From: Reticulitermes speratus
Taxonomy: Eukaryota > Arthropoda > Insecta > Blattodea > Rhinotermitidae
Assembly (NCBI GenBank): GCA_021186555.1
Contig: JAJKFL010000003.1
Location: 37,915,908 to 37,979,907 of the forward strand
Reading direction: 5' to 3'
Length of the DNA stretch: 64,000 bases
A program made the translations under genes and the position numbers. This document shows, in pieces, positions 10,501 to 21,130 of the stretch. The notes beneath the pieces were generated by a model, which had not been told where the DNA came from, searched no databases, and saw only the letters and a program-made list of their open reading frames with translations. Positions within the stretch are counted from its first letter, which is position 1. Each line of letters begins with the position of its first letter.

Positions 10501-12169
10501 ACACACACAAACACAAACACACACACACACACACACATATAAAACTAGATCCAATTTTTAGACCATTTCCCTCCCTTGAAACGTAAAGAAGCATTATGAC
10601 GTCATCGTTCTGTGTCTGTGCATGCGCGCGCAGGTCCTTTTCACATTGCGAAATATTTGACCAAAATTTACGAAACTTGAAATGGACATTATGCTATTGG
10701 AGGCCAACCAAACTCGGTAGTTTTGCATCCTCTAGTCTACACTTAACAATAACGATATGGTGGTTGCGCGAAATTGCGAGGCAGGAACGATTCTATTTTC
10801 ACTTACCGGTCCTGAAGTAATTTATGGTAGTAAATAGAGGAAAAATATGCAGCTTCTCATAAGGTGATATTTTTGTGGTATGTAAACAAAATGACCGCCG
10901 TGAGAGCATTTTCTTTAGCACTCAGTCTGATGACGTTAATTATTAAGTCATTGGAGATCAGTCATATACGAAATACTACTTGTAGGATAATTACACACAT
11001 GATAAAAACGCTAAATTTTTGTCATATCCGAGAAATTCGACATATCAAAATACGCTCCTGGAGACATTAAAATAAAATGCAATACCGGAATACAGCAACA
11101 AATCTTTTCGACTAAGGTCTTTGTGCCAGAAAAATGGGTTTTATGACATTTCCTGGGGATTTATTTTTACACGTCAGGTTGTAGAAATAACATGTTTTTC
11201 GGAATAGGTTTTTATTTCAGTTACACACTATGCAGACTTACAGTGGTATGGATTACGTTATCGATTATTCTTACCGATTTAATTCACACTTGTAATTATG
11301 AATTCTAGCTTGTACGTCCCTGCATTCTCGACTTTAATTTTTGAAGATATCTGACACATCTGAGCTTCCTATCACTGTCTAAAATAGCAAAATATTAAAT
11401 TAATTTAAAAAATCAGCTACTTCTTGTGCAAATGCTGTTCCTAAGTTTAATACGGAAACAGTATGCCTCAGCTTTAACAGTTAGAAGAGGAATAAAAATA
11501 AGTAGTCATTCCTTGCCATATAAATAAATGTCTAAATATGCATTGGAATGAACAATTAGTGGTGATTTTAGTATGATTTTATGTCGTGTGTCTGACATCA
11601 GTATCTAGTAATCAGCCAAGAGAATAATGAACCCAGTTTTAATTAGTACGGTGAAATGTAAATCTATATAGGCATGAAATAAAAGAGTAACTTATTTTTA
11701 AAACTGGACTAAAATTAGTCGTCCTTCCAACTATGCGAGGTGGTTTAATTTTCAGAACATCAATACTGCAATTTCTTCTGCAAATTAAATTTTATTTTTC
11801 TCGTCTTGTAGGAGAGTAATGTCACAAAACATTTTCGTCGGAAACCTAAACGGAAGAAATCACTTGCTAGTACTAGGAGTAGGTGAAAGGATAATTTTAT
11901 AATACATTTTTTACTATATACGAGTGTGATGTTATGGATGGTACCTTACTCGTGATAGGAACCAGTGGTAGTCTCTTGTAAATACGACACTGGAACTTGG
12001 TTTCCGTATACGGCGAAGGATATTTTTTAACAGTCAAGTGAGGGTCAGATCGTCCAAGAAGATTTTCGTTCATATTTAAACAGAGAAAGTAATTTCTGAG
12101 CCAAGATACAATTATTGCATTAAACATATATCGATGTCTTAATGGTGTTTATTACGTGCAATTAGGATC
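7566..12169. other. Long AT-rich stretch without recognisable genes
   Basis: No frame with protein-family features. A possible remnant of the HH-box family lies near 7650-7680 (CCGTCTCATCCTACAAAA). A perfect TGACGTCA is present at 10596-10603, followed by an alternating GC-rich run (ATGCGCGCGC) near 10622-10631, but no transcript start can be argued from this alone. Confidence 0.35.
10501..10537 (+). repeat. (CA)n microsatellite
   Basis: Alternating CA with a few interruptions, then TATATAAAA. Confidence 0.88.
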
Positions 12170-12236
12170 AATATATTTATTGTTACAACCAAATAAATGC
12201 ACAATATCATATACATATAACAGTACAGACACTAAC

Positions 12237-12280
12237 TACTCCGACATGTTTCGGCATGATTATGCCATCCTCAGGGAGTA
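12237..12280 (-). ncRNA. Hammerhead-like ribozyme motif (best stem I)
   Basis: Read 5' to 3' on the minus strand: UACUCC, core CUGAGGA, one extra U, hairpin GGCAU-AAUC-AUGCC, GAAA, self-complementary ACAUGU (its first A shared with GAAA), C, then GGAGUA. The last segment pairs perfectly with the first UACUCC. These are, in order, stem I, the CUGANGA core, stem II, GAAA, a palindromic stem III, the cleavage nucleotide (C) and stem I again. Stem III is too short to fold alone, so a dimer would be required. The extra base between the core and stem II is unusual against the canonical core but is shared by the other copies here. Confidence 0.6.
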
Positions 12281-12376
12281 CATGTACCGACCTTAAAATC
12301 AGCTACAGTTTATAAGATAATATTATAAATATATAATATTTTATCAAATGTAGCTGATTTTAAGCTTGGCACATGT

Positions 12377-12420
12377 ACTGACTGAAGATGGAATATTCAT
12401 ACCGAAATATGACGGAGTAG
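12377..12420 (+). ncRNA. Decayed hammerhead-like motif
   Basis: CTGAAGA, T, then GGAATATTCATACC, GAAA, TATGAC, GGAGTA. The core box and GAAA survive, but stem III has lost its palindrome and stem I is only partly paired. It is the opposite-strand partner of the 12.2-kb motif. Confidence 0.38.
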
Positions 12421-12486
12421 TTAGTGTCTGTACTGTTATACGTGTATGATATTATGTATTTAGTTGGTTGTAACAATAAATATATT

Positions 12487-13400
12487 ATTCTATGGACGTT
12501 TTATAATAACTTATGCCAAAATGGTTATTTCGCATCTAAAATTACAATAGTTACTTTATGAAAATATTTCGCACAGACGTCGTTTTGGCGTTTAGCTAAC
12601 TCCATAAACAGAATCGAATTTGAAAACTGATACTAGCTTATGACTGCAAAAATTTGTTACATAGTTAGATTTTATTTGTCTGTAAATTGATGAACTCTTT
12701 GTGTTTTAATTACGTTTCAATAATCCGAGATTATGCTTGCAACACTCATAGAAATCAATCTCTTCTGGACCAGGTGTTAATTTTAATTTGTTCCATATTT
12801 GCTTCTAGATTTCTAGCTTAATATTAATAAGTCTACGCAAATTTCTCGCTACCTATATTTCCAATATAATACCAAAGTGAAATAGAAGGGAAAAATTTAT
12901 TTGTCTGCAATGTGAGATGTACCTAAAAGAACTACAACCCAGATTATGACAAAACTAAATCCAGTAAAGATTCTGCATGACAATTTATGTTGGTTTCTTT
13001 TATGACTAAGTTAAATGAAGTGGCAATACAATGGGAAAGCGCCCAGTGAAAGGTGGAATAGAGTACTGATTTATGGAATCCCTTTGACTGCCATTTAATG
13101 TCTTGATTTAAGGTCGCGAAGTTGTCGTTTACAGCGCATTAAGCTGTGTGCCCCTAGAGCCGTAACATCTGTGCGGTACACGAATTGTCATGGTGATAAT
13201 GCGTGACACTCTCTGAAGGGCCGTCAGCTTTATAGATGTAGTCATCATGCAGGTTTACAGTGTAGCCATCTTCACAGCAAAATGAAATGGACAGAATAAC
13301 TGTGCTGAATGTTTGACAGCAAACAAACCAAGTATAATGTGGAATAGGACTCAACTGACCCTTACAGGAACCTGAGATAGATTGCGGAATATTGGAGGAT
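12487..13400. other. AT-rich stretch
   Basis: No repeat or gene recognised. The minus-strand frame of 188 codons ending at 13154 starts inside the next element, and its middle part is a translation of that element. Confidence 0.35.
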
Positions 13401-13404
13401 TCAG

Positions 13405-13580
13405 ATCTTCTGGGATGTGACGTTGTGTCGTTGGGCGTGTGGTTTCCGATGTTTCGAAAGATCATGGTACTTTCGTCTTCAGGGATAAGTGATATTCTTG
13501 GATCATTTAACCTTGAAGATGAAGGAACCACGATCGTTTGAAACGTTGGGTACTCCATACCCGACGACAGACTGTTACAC
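13405..13580. mobile_element. HH-box element: opposed hammerhead-like pair
   Basis: Two divergent copies of one module face each other. The minus-strand copy has core CTGAAGA (13476-13482), an extra C, stem II GAAAG/CTTTC, GAAA (13452-13455), and further on a box reading GTCACATCCCAGAAG (about 13408-13423 on the minus strand). The plus-strand copy has TTGAAGA (13513-13519), an extra T, GAAA (13540-13543), ACGT, and a decayed box TTACACCCCAGAAGG near 13570-13585. This explains most of the long minus-strand open frame 13154-13720, which I therefore do not call a gene. Confidence 0.55.
13443..13487 (-). ncRNA. Hammerhead-like motif
   Basis: Core CTGAAGA, one inserted C, a five-pair stem II GAAAG/CTTTC, then GAAA. 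The expected ACGTC is mutated to ACATC and stem I is reduced to three pairs (TCC/GGA). Recognisable but probably inactive. Confidence 0.42.
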
Positions 13581-13589
13581 CCCAGAAGG

Positions 13590-15000
13590 CCCGAATTATC
13601 AGGAAAGCTTCTCTGAGAACACCAAATCTCACACTGCAGAATATTTATACCACAGCTTTCAGTAACTTTTACCTTTCGCAAAGCTTGTTCTAATGGTACT
13701 ATGTAGCTGGAGTCAATCAACTTAATTTTCTATACATTTCGTCTGTATCATTCAGGAATGTTACTGTTTCTGTATTTAAAGTATTGAAATAATTTTCTAA
13801 AAAGATATGTGCAAATGACACAAATTGTCTTTAGGCGATGATGGTTTTCACTCACAAGACTGTCTGTTAATAACTTTCAGAATCACCATTTGTTTATTGA
13901 TTTATTTTTTCCGGCCTTATGTTCCACGTATAAAATTAAAAGTGGGCCCATTTATGTTTCCGGAAATGGCGACTTGAAGATAACTAGCAGTGAATACAGC
14001 CGATATGTCAAAAGTTTCTCTGTGCTAGACTTGAGTGTATCGTGAAAGTTACTAAGAAATTGAATCTTTCTGGGTGTAAAGATGCGTAGTTGGTAGAAAT
14101 TTTCGGTTTCTCGAAGCAACGTGTTGGTTCCATCTTCAGTGTGAAAGAGTTTACCCTGAAAACGGATGCAGCACATTCAAACCTCAATGTTTATTATTTT
14201 AATAAATATCCCTTTCTATTTTTAACAGTTAATTAATAAAAGTGCCTTCAAACACAACTATATTTATTGTATAAAATATCCTGTTAACAGCAACTTTTAT
14301 TAAAATTAATAATTGTAAATTAATCACATAAGGAGAGATCTCACACTAAAGATTAATATATATATATATACTTAATAATAATCTCTTTTACTTTCTTTTA
14401 TACATTTATATAAAACCTAATGATGATCCTTTTGGCCGAAACATGTAACTTATTGCTAGCCGAATACTGTTATGCAATAAATATGGTTCTGTTTGACCGT
14501 AATTTTATTAAAGAATATTCTTCATTCCACAGCTATATTACGTTTATTCATAATATATTGCTGTAGTATCTGCATGGTTCTTCCTACAAAATTCTAGCAT
14601 CCAGTATGAAAAATGAGATCACGTAGGGCCTTCATCCATTAAAAGAAGAATCCTCTGCTCCCTGCTGGCTTCATTAGACTGCAGTTCCGTACCTCATAAT
14701 TCGCATGGTTAAACATTGCACTACATACGTCAGGCATATTGTTCCTCCAAACTAAGAGTGATGCTGCAGCTGTTGGAATTTGGTCTCTGTGTGTACGCAA
14801 GCTTTACGTGTGCCCAGTCTATGAACAATGGAATTACCGGCCCCTCTCTTATTTTATTTCTTATAATGCCTACAGGTGACTGCAGCAAGAGCGATGAAAC
14901 TTTAGTGGCCGCCTGTTGAGAATTGTGTTGCGCTGACCATTCTGGTAGGCGCCACACTGTGTATGTGCTCTAAACTTCAGAAAATACTTTTTATCTCTTT
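13590..15000. other. AT-rich stretch with a TA microsatellite
   Basis: A (TA)n run lies at about 14356-14371. At 14416-14450 the sequence TGATGAT...GGCCGAAACATGTAAC again resembles the hammerhead-like core, with C3 lost and stem II unclear. No gene seen. Confidence 0.35.
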
Positions 15001-15009
15001 ATTTCTTCA

Positions 15010-15095
15010 ACCCTGAAGCTGGAGGCAGTAGGCTGCTCCGTATAATCCGTATTTATCAACCACACTCAATGTCGTCACATCCTACAAAACAGAAA
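15010..15095 (+). repeat. HH-box element copy (decayed core, box present)
   Basis: CTGAAGC at 15012-15018, extra T, stem II GGAG/CTCC with an 11-base loop, then GTATAA where GAAAC is expected. About 35 bases further on comes the shared box GTCGTCACATCCTACAAAAC (15071-15090). The order of parts matches the copies at 13.4, 21.1, 28.0, 45.8, 53.3 and 60.8 kb. Confidence 0.5.
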
Positions 15096-15284
15096 TCTTC
15101 TTAAACCAAGACCGTCTTACTTATTTGCAGCTTGGCATCGACACTGTAAATAAATTCCACTATAGCGTCGAATACTTGGATGACAGTAAATACGTAATTA
15201 ATTAAAAAGAATGTGCGAGAAAGAGGTTTAATTTAAAATACTATAAAATTTCCCCAAGAATATTTTCTGTCCAAACAGCCGATA

Positions 15285-15520
15285 TCCTGCCTGAGTATCG
15301 GTGGGAGCGAGATTTCCGCACCCACACAGACTGGCCCTACTCCACCCCCCTCCAAGCCTCCTTTACAATGGATACCGTGTCTCTTTGCCGGGCGTAAAGT
15401 GACCGGGGCGTGGTGTTGACCAGCCAACCTCATCTAGCGCCGAGGTTAAAGAAAGAGTAGAGCTATACCTGTACTCCGGCTCTGAGCCTTCATGGCATGT
15501 TATAGGGTGAACTTTACCTT
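15285..15520 (+). mobile_element. SINE-A copy 2
   Basis: The head GAGTATCGGTGGGAGCGAGA retains a tRNA-like box-B region. The body runs ACTGGCCCTAC, GGGCGTAAAG, GGGGCGTGGTGTTGACC, TCTAGCGCCGAGGTTAA and AGAGCTATACCTGTACTCC, and the tail is ACTTTACCTT. Confidence 0.85.
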
Positions 15521-16029
15521 ACGTGGCTGAGTATTTTGCTTGGAAATAAAATCCCTGAAAGAAAAGAATCGATGTGAAATTACAAATCTATGTAGTATGC
15601 TTAAGATACTTGTTTATAACGCATATAACGGATGATAATATAAGGTCGGATATAAGATGCAACTTAAGGGGATGACTAGACCGAGCTTACATTAAAAATT
15701 AGTAGAAGGATTTGAGTAGAGCCATATGCAGCAATGAACTTTAGGTTTGGCTAAATATGCAGAGAATCTCTTGAACAGATTATGAAATTTCAGCTGTTCA
15801 GTCCTGTACCGTTGAACACATAATTAAGAGCCATTATATAAAAATGACAGGTAAAATGTTGGTGTCCTGGAAATGTTTACGCCAATAAAGTTATCCTGCT
15901 GGAACTCATGATTAAAAATTTAATACTTTAAGTTGCCGACTACTGTCGTTACCATTACTCCAATACTTCTGACATACTACCCGGCTTTTAAAAAAATAAA
16001 GACAAATTTCTAACGCATAGTGCTCTTCC

Positions 16030-16361
16030 TGATCAAATCGAGAAGAATGAGGTGGGCGGGGCATGTAGCACGTATGGGTGAGGGAGAGGTGCATACAGGT
16101 TTTGGTGGGGAGACCTGAGGGAAGGAGACCACTTGGAAGACCCAGGCGTAGATGGGAGGATAATATTAAAATGGATCTTCAAGAATTGGGATGAGGGGCA
16201 TGGACTGGATTGATATGGCTCAGGATAGGGAAAGGTGGTGGGCTCTTGTGAGTGCGGTAATGAACCTTCGGGTTCCATAAAACGCGGGGAATTTCTTGAC
16301 TAGCTGACGACCTGTTAGCTTCTCAAGAAGGACTCTGCTCCATGGAGTTAGTTAGTTAGTT
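16030..16361 (+). mobile_element. LINE-E, 5'-truncated 3' end with 13-bp target duplication
   Basis: Flanked by perfect direct repeats ATAGTGCTCTTCC at 16017-16029 and 16362-16374. The left part translates as [18 protein letters not shown], the C-terminal region typical of insect non-LTR endonuclease/reverse transcriptases, then degrades. The 3' untranslated part (CTCAAGAAGGACTCTGCTCC) ends in a (GTTA)n tail. This is textbook target-primed, 5'-truncated insertion. Clade is not assigned. It serves as reference for the other LINE-E fragments here. Confidence 0.9.
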
Positions 16362-16374
16362 ATAGTGCTCTTCC

Positions 16375-17439
16375 GAAAGTCATGGTCGTCTGCAAGGGCT
16401 CAATAAAATGTGTCTCGAATATGCACGAATAACGGCCCTTTCCACAATACAACACCCATTTTTCAGAACTTCAGAGACTTTATTTAACTTAAAGCGCATA
16501 GTAAACAGCATGGGAAAAATGTGTAAAATGGAACTTTGTGTTAAAGTAGCAGCACCTGACAATGAACCCTCTACACGCTTCCACTACGGCCCATTGATTC
16601 TAGACGGCACTAATGATCACCAGATTTTGCCACTAATGTCAAGGTTCTTAGAAAGAGGAAACGTCCCCATTATTAGAACAGGAATGTGGTTGTTCCAAAA
16701 ATGGATTGTAATGGAGATGCACTGTCGTAAGCTTAGGGACAACATTTTGGAGTCGAGAGGTGATTAGCACCATGCTTGTGTATAAACAGCTGTTCTCACT
16801 CTGAAAATATCGTCTGAGACCATGGAAGCGAAATCAATAACGCTTGCTGGGCTGTACGCATAGAATGTTATTCTCGTGGCAGCATCCGTTTAATGTGTCA
16901 GGCGTCAAACAGATATTTTACCAAAATGTACGTTTTGAAGTTAAAATTAACAAGGGCGTTAGGATTTTATTCGGGAGAGGGAACTGTCCTTTAACAAACG
17001 CTTTACAAAGTCACAGTTATGAAATTGCTAGCAATATCTGCACATCTGTAAAGGTAAAGACGATTGTGCTTAGAGGCCTATAACAGGCCAAAAGACACAA
17101 GATAATATTACATGTATTCAAGACCATGTTAATATCAAGACTGTTAGCTACATATTAGCGATTTCTTTTTACTTTTCTTTGTATCCTAAAGGGAATGGGT
17201 TTATTGCATCGTGTCCTTCCGTCCCCCCATGTGCCACCCTCGCTAATAAAGACGTTGCCAAATGAGGGATAGTCTTCAAATTTGACTTAAATATAGCCCA
17301 TTCTTACAGGGCTAAAAACATTTGTATATATTCAGTTTCCTGATATCGATAATACGTATAAACACGGCTACCGTACACTCTTATGAAGAAACAAAAACTT
17401 TACACGAAATGAAATTTTGCAAGAAAGGTTTGCCGGACA
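16375..17439. other. Unannotated stretch
   Basis: A plus-strand frame of 119 codons (16408-16767) has no recognisable motif. Its only notable trait is that it follows directly after the LINE-E insertion. No other feature. Confidence 0.3.
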
Positions 17440-17565
17440 ACGTGAAGGGAAGAGCCCGCTTTGAAGACATAGACGTAAATGAGAGGATACTATTAAATTC
17501 TATCTGAACAAATAAGATGAGACGAAGCTGCCTGGATTCATCTTGGTCAGGAATATAACAATGAA
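17440..17565 (+). mobile_element. LINE-E fragment, degenerate
   Basis: Follows the 16-kb copy from GGAAGACCCAGGCGTAGATGG (here GGAAGAGCCCGC...TAGACGTAAATG) through GAGGATACTATTAAATTCTATC to TGGATTCATCTTGGTCAGG. Moderate divergence. Confidence 0.5.
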
Positions 17566-19837
17566 CATTCTAATTATATGAAAAAAAGAATTCATTGCCA
17601 GTCTGAGTGACTAATAAATAGCAATTAATAATTTTCCATGGAATAAAATATATCTTCCGAAAATTATCAATTCTTGATGAAATGTAATTTTGTAGCCTGT
17701 AGGACAAAACTTATGTTCACTGACACATTACCGTTGTATTGTTGAATGAATAGGAACTGCTTGAACTCTGATAAAATCACTGTATTTTTTGCATTAGGGA
17801 TGAAAATTATCTCCTTAGAAAAACGTATTAGCGTCTGCGCGAAGCCTTCATTTCGCCTTTCCAAGTCTACTGGTTAGTGTAACTTCCACCAGGTTTGAAC
17901 TGCTCTCTCTGCACTTGGTCCACGCAGTGTATAATTCTCACTCTAAACAGCGAGTCTATCCCTATACTGCATTCAACGACTGGTATTTCTGATGGGAGCA
18001 AACTGTGACTAATGCATTTTGGTTTAACGTGGGTAGTGGGCAACTTGAGGGACGAAGTTGCTAGTGTCACTTCAAATACACGACTCGCACTGTCATATTA
18101 ACATCCAATAATTTCAGGTCACGCAGCAATCTAGAGGAGCAAAGACCTCAAATACGTCGCAGCGAGAACCTGAAATCTCGCAACCAGCAATTTGGAACAT
18201 GGCTGCCCCCTGTCTCACTGTAAATGTGAAGTAGAGAATTGTCATATTTGAAATTGGTGTGCCAGGCTTCGTCGGAGGGAACCAAGAACTCGCATTGTGA
18301 ACGGATTAATTTAAATTTTCCCCAATATCTGCTAGGAAAGCTTTAGCGAGTTGAAATGAGGTTATGAATGTTCTTGTAGAATAATTTCTTATGACCTGTA
18401 AAATTACATTGCTGTAAAAAAGTGAAACCATAAAGGGAATGGGAAACTGTGAATGGAGGTGCTAGATATTAAGTTAATATTTTTGTAGAATAGTGCATTA
18501 GGCTAAATAAGACGTTAAAATTGTACGTAAAATTGCGAGAGAGTGAAGAATTTTAATCCCAATACACAAAACACTCTGTAGATACTAGTTAGCATCGCAA
18601 GGACGCCTAATGTTTGTAGAGTACTGTCACGTCCTCTTCCAACCTGCATCTATAGATCATTGTTGTCACTCCGCAGATTAGCTTCAGAATAAAAACTATT
18701 TTATCTGTCTTTTATACTTGAGTAGACAAAAATAAAAAGAGTCCTTTAAGTCAAAACACAGGCTACATTGCTTTCATGTTACAGAGCCTCCAAACAAGTG
18801 GCGATAAGACTGTAGCAGAAACTGGCTTAATTGATTACAGGAGGGAGTCGAGAGCAGGAAAAATCATCAGAGTGATGGAGTGAACTTGAAGATAGAAGGT
18901 GGAAATTGAGATAAAGGTTCAGGCGAGGTCTAAACTTAATTCGTCAAGTAAAGTCTAGTTCCTTTAGCGTTAAAACGGGTTGTCAGCGAATGCGACGGAT
19001 AAGTGATGATTTTAACCTTTGGAGACAGAATTCTCATACACTTTAGTGTATACTGCGACAGGAGAAATTGCGCCCGATACTAACACGAAACATATTATGC
19101 CCTGTAATTAATTATACACCGCCTTCCTTGTGCATGGTGTCACAAGTCTACACGGTACTACAGCCGAATGAATTAAAATAAATTACCAGTAGATATGGAT
19201 GACTAATAAAATTCCAGTTACTTGTTTATTCAACGACAGTGTCAGTAAGTCAAATTATATAGCGTCGAATGTTTGGATATGAACAATGAATAAGAAATGA
19301 CGTAGAAGGCAGCGGTCGTGGCCTAACTTAAAATAGTGTCCGCGGCACTCGCACTCAGTAAGCCACAAAGTCCCTCAGTTAGGATAGTCGGTGTCACGGC
19401 CCAGATTCGAAACTGCTGTATATGGGGGTCGCTTTGAGGAGCCATAATTTTGTCCTTCTTGCCATAAATTTGACACGTTTTTTGGAACCTGAATTTTCGT
19501 TATAGTTTTGAGAAAAGCCTGCCAGTGAATTTTAATAAGAGTTCATCTATGCTTGGTTCTCCTTAGCAATACTGCAGGTTTCCTGACTTAAATTTGCAGA
19601 CTGATGGAATGTGAAGAGCCATAAGCATATGAGTAGAATGGCAAGGTTTCTCTTATTTTTGAAGTCGGGTTGAAAATTATTACAGTAGTTTGTCTTTTGA
19701 CTCGAAATTTGTAGCATGAACTTAAAAATGAATAAAATTGCATTCATGGGTGTGTAGGCCTTGTGGGAAAAAGTACTTGAAATTATCTCTCTTAAAACTT
19801 TGAAGACAGGCATTCATGTAAATTACTCATTAGTACA
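17566..19837. other. Unannotated stretch
   Basis: Nothing firm. At 19310-19420 a possible decayed tRNA-related SINE head (GTCGTGGCCTAA, then CCAGATTCGAAACTG) is seen but no body follows. Confidence 0.3.
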
Positions 19838-19883
19838 CACAAACCTTCATTTCCAGGTCGTTGCACAATATTTTTCCTTCTCT

Positions 19884-19928
19884 GCTCCTATATGTTTCGG
19901 CCACAGAATATGGCCATCTTCAGGGAGC
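19884..19928 (-). ncRNA. Hammerhead-like ribozyme motif
   Basis: Minus strand: GCUCC, CUGAAGA, extra U, GGCCA with a seven-base loop and UGGCC, GAAA, ACAUAU, A, GGAGC. Stem I (GCUCC/GGAGC) and stem II are perfect five-pair helices. Stem III has lost the C-G pair of the palindrome ACAUGU. The loop-side sequence differs from the 12.2-kb and 62.2-kb motifs while pairing is kept. Confidence 0.55.
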
Positions 19929-20199
19929 TACAAACTTCATAAGACGTATAAAGCTTATATTGCAAGTAGTGATACGTAAATGGTAAAAATGTAAATATTG
20001 GTGTCTACCTCTATATACTGTTAATATTGTGATGTCAATCTAGATATAACGTTAAAGCTGCATTAAAATTATCATACGGTTTCAATATCATATCTAATTA
20101 CAGATTTACATCACAATATTAATATTGCACATAGACACCTATAAGACACTTCTACCATTTATTTATGGCTACTTATAATGTATGTCTATGGAGTTTGTA

Positions 20200-20245
20200 A
20201 CTGTCTGAAGATGTCCATATTTTGTGGCCGAAACATGTAGTAGCA
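20200..20245 (+). ncRNA. Hammerhead-like motif, partner arm
   Basis: CTGAAGA (20205-20211), extra T, GTCCA...TGGCC with one mismatch, GAAA (20230-20233), intact palindrome ACATGT, then A. Stem I is weak. Confidence 0.42.
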
Positions 20246-20290
20246 GTGAATAGTAAATATCGTACAACGAACTGGAGGTGAAGGTTTGTG

Positions 20291-21040
20291 AGCATTGGAC
20301 GGTTGCACGGAGGATGTATAACATAAAATTTACTTATAAGTGTTCAGTTCCTACCTCAGAGGAACAGAGTTCTTGTCTATTATAAAATAAAGAAGTTAAA
20401 AATATTTAGGGGAAAGGTTGTTAGTTATTGCGGAATTGTAGTGAACACAAATCCTAAGTAAGTAGATACAGTGTGTGGCAAATTACAGAGTAGTTAGTGT
20501 TACGATAGATGGTACACGTAGTTACCACCGGGCTTCAAACAGTGATTAAAAACTCAAGCAAGAAATAACTCTCTGAGTCCATGAAATAGGTTCCTTCTTG
20601 TAGAGCTGATATTCACTGAGCCGCCTTTCATTAAACAAGTCAGTCCATTCCTGTGACAAGGGCAGTACACTCTCCACTGATCACTAATGTGCAGGTCTGT
20701 TCATATAACTTAATTTAGAGACTTTATATGGTGATCGAAAGATCAAAGAACTAAATAAATAAATCACCTAAACTAATTTGTTGATATTGAAAGCCGCGGA
20801 TCCAATGCTGTAGATTTAATCCTTTACAACAAAATCTTTACTACTTTTGCCATCTGATTTACCATTCAGACACTTCGGATTCTGCGCATACAGTGTATTT
20901 ATGTGTTCCTGAAGATTTTCAGAACAAACAGCGATTATGACCAAACGGAAGTCTTCTAGTTGCTGCGCTATCCAAATGAAGACCATAATATAGTCAACAA
21001 GAGCCCCGAAAACTCTAAATTTATGTCAGAGATTATGAAC
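20291..21040. other. Unannotated stretch
   Basis: AT-rich, no repeat or coding-like frame recognised. Confidence 0.35.
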
Positions 21041-21044
21041 GTTA

Positions 21045-21130
21045 TTGTCGTCTGGGATGTGACACCGTATAATCTGGTAGATAAATATAGACATTTCGGA
21101 GGTAGAGCTGCCTCCATCTTTAGGGTAGAT
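21045..21130 (-). repeat. HH-box element copy
   Basis: Minus strand: CTAAAGA (core with one change, 21117-21123), extra T, stem II GGAGG/CCTCC with an eight-base loop, GAAA (21094-21097), a decayed stem III, then the box GTGTCACATCCCAGACGAC (21049-21067). The open frames on both strands here come from this repeat. Confidence 0.55.

Larger units (their letters stand above)
12170..12486. mobile_element. Palindromic element with a hammerhead-like motif in each arm
   Basis: Arms of about 138 bp (12170-12307 and 12349-12486) are imperfect reverse complements around an AT-only centre. Shared arm landmarks are TATTTATTGTTACAACCAA and ACAGTACAGACACTAACTACTCCG at the outside, and TTAAAATCAGCTACA at the inside (read inward). 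The left arm carries a well-formed hammerhead-like motif on the minus strand, the right arm a decayed copy on the plus strand. No open frame. Probably a non-autonomous element related to Penelope-like retroelements, or a MITE; the class is inference. Confidence 0.72.
19838..20290. mobile_element. Palindromic element with opposed hammerhead-like motifs, 453 bp
   Basis: Arms of about 200 bp are inverted copies. The outer ends are CACAAACCTTCA at 19838 and its complement ending at 20290. Inner matches include TTGGTGTCTA with TAGACACCTA and AATATTGTGATGT with ACATCACAATATT. The left arm has the motif on the minus strand (19884-19928), the right arm on the plus strand (20200-20245). No clear target duplication was found. 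Confidence 0.7.

Noticed and set aside
10596..10640. Perfect TGACGTCA with adjacent alternating GC-rich run, as a promoter
   Set aside because: An eight-base site is expected by chance in tens of kilobases, and no exon or transcript start follows.
14416..14450. Hammerhead-like core near GGCCGAAACATGTAAC
   Set aside because: The first core base is changed and the stem next to GAAA does not pair; kept only as a possible relic.
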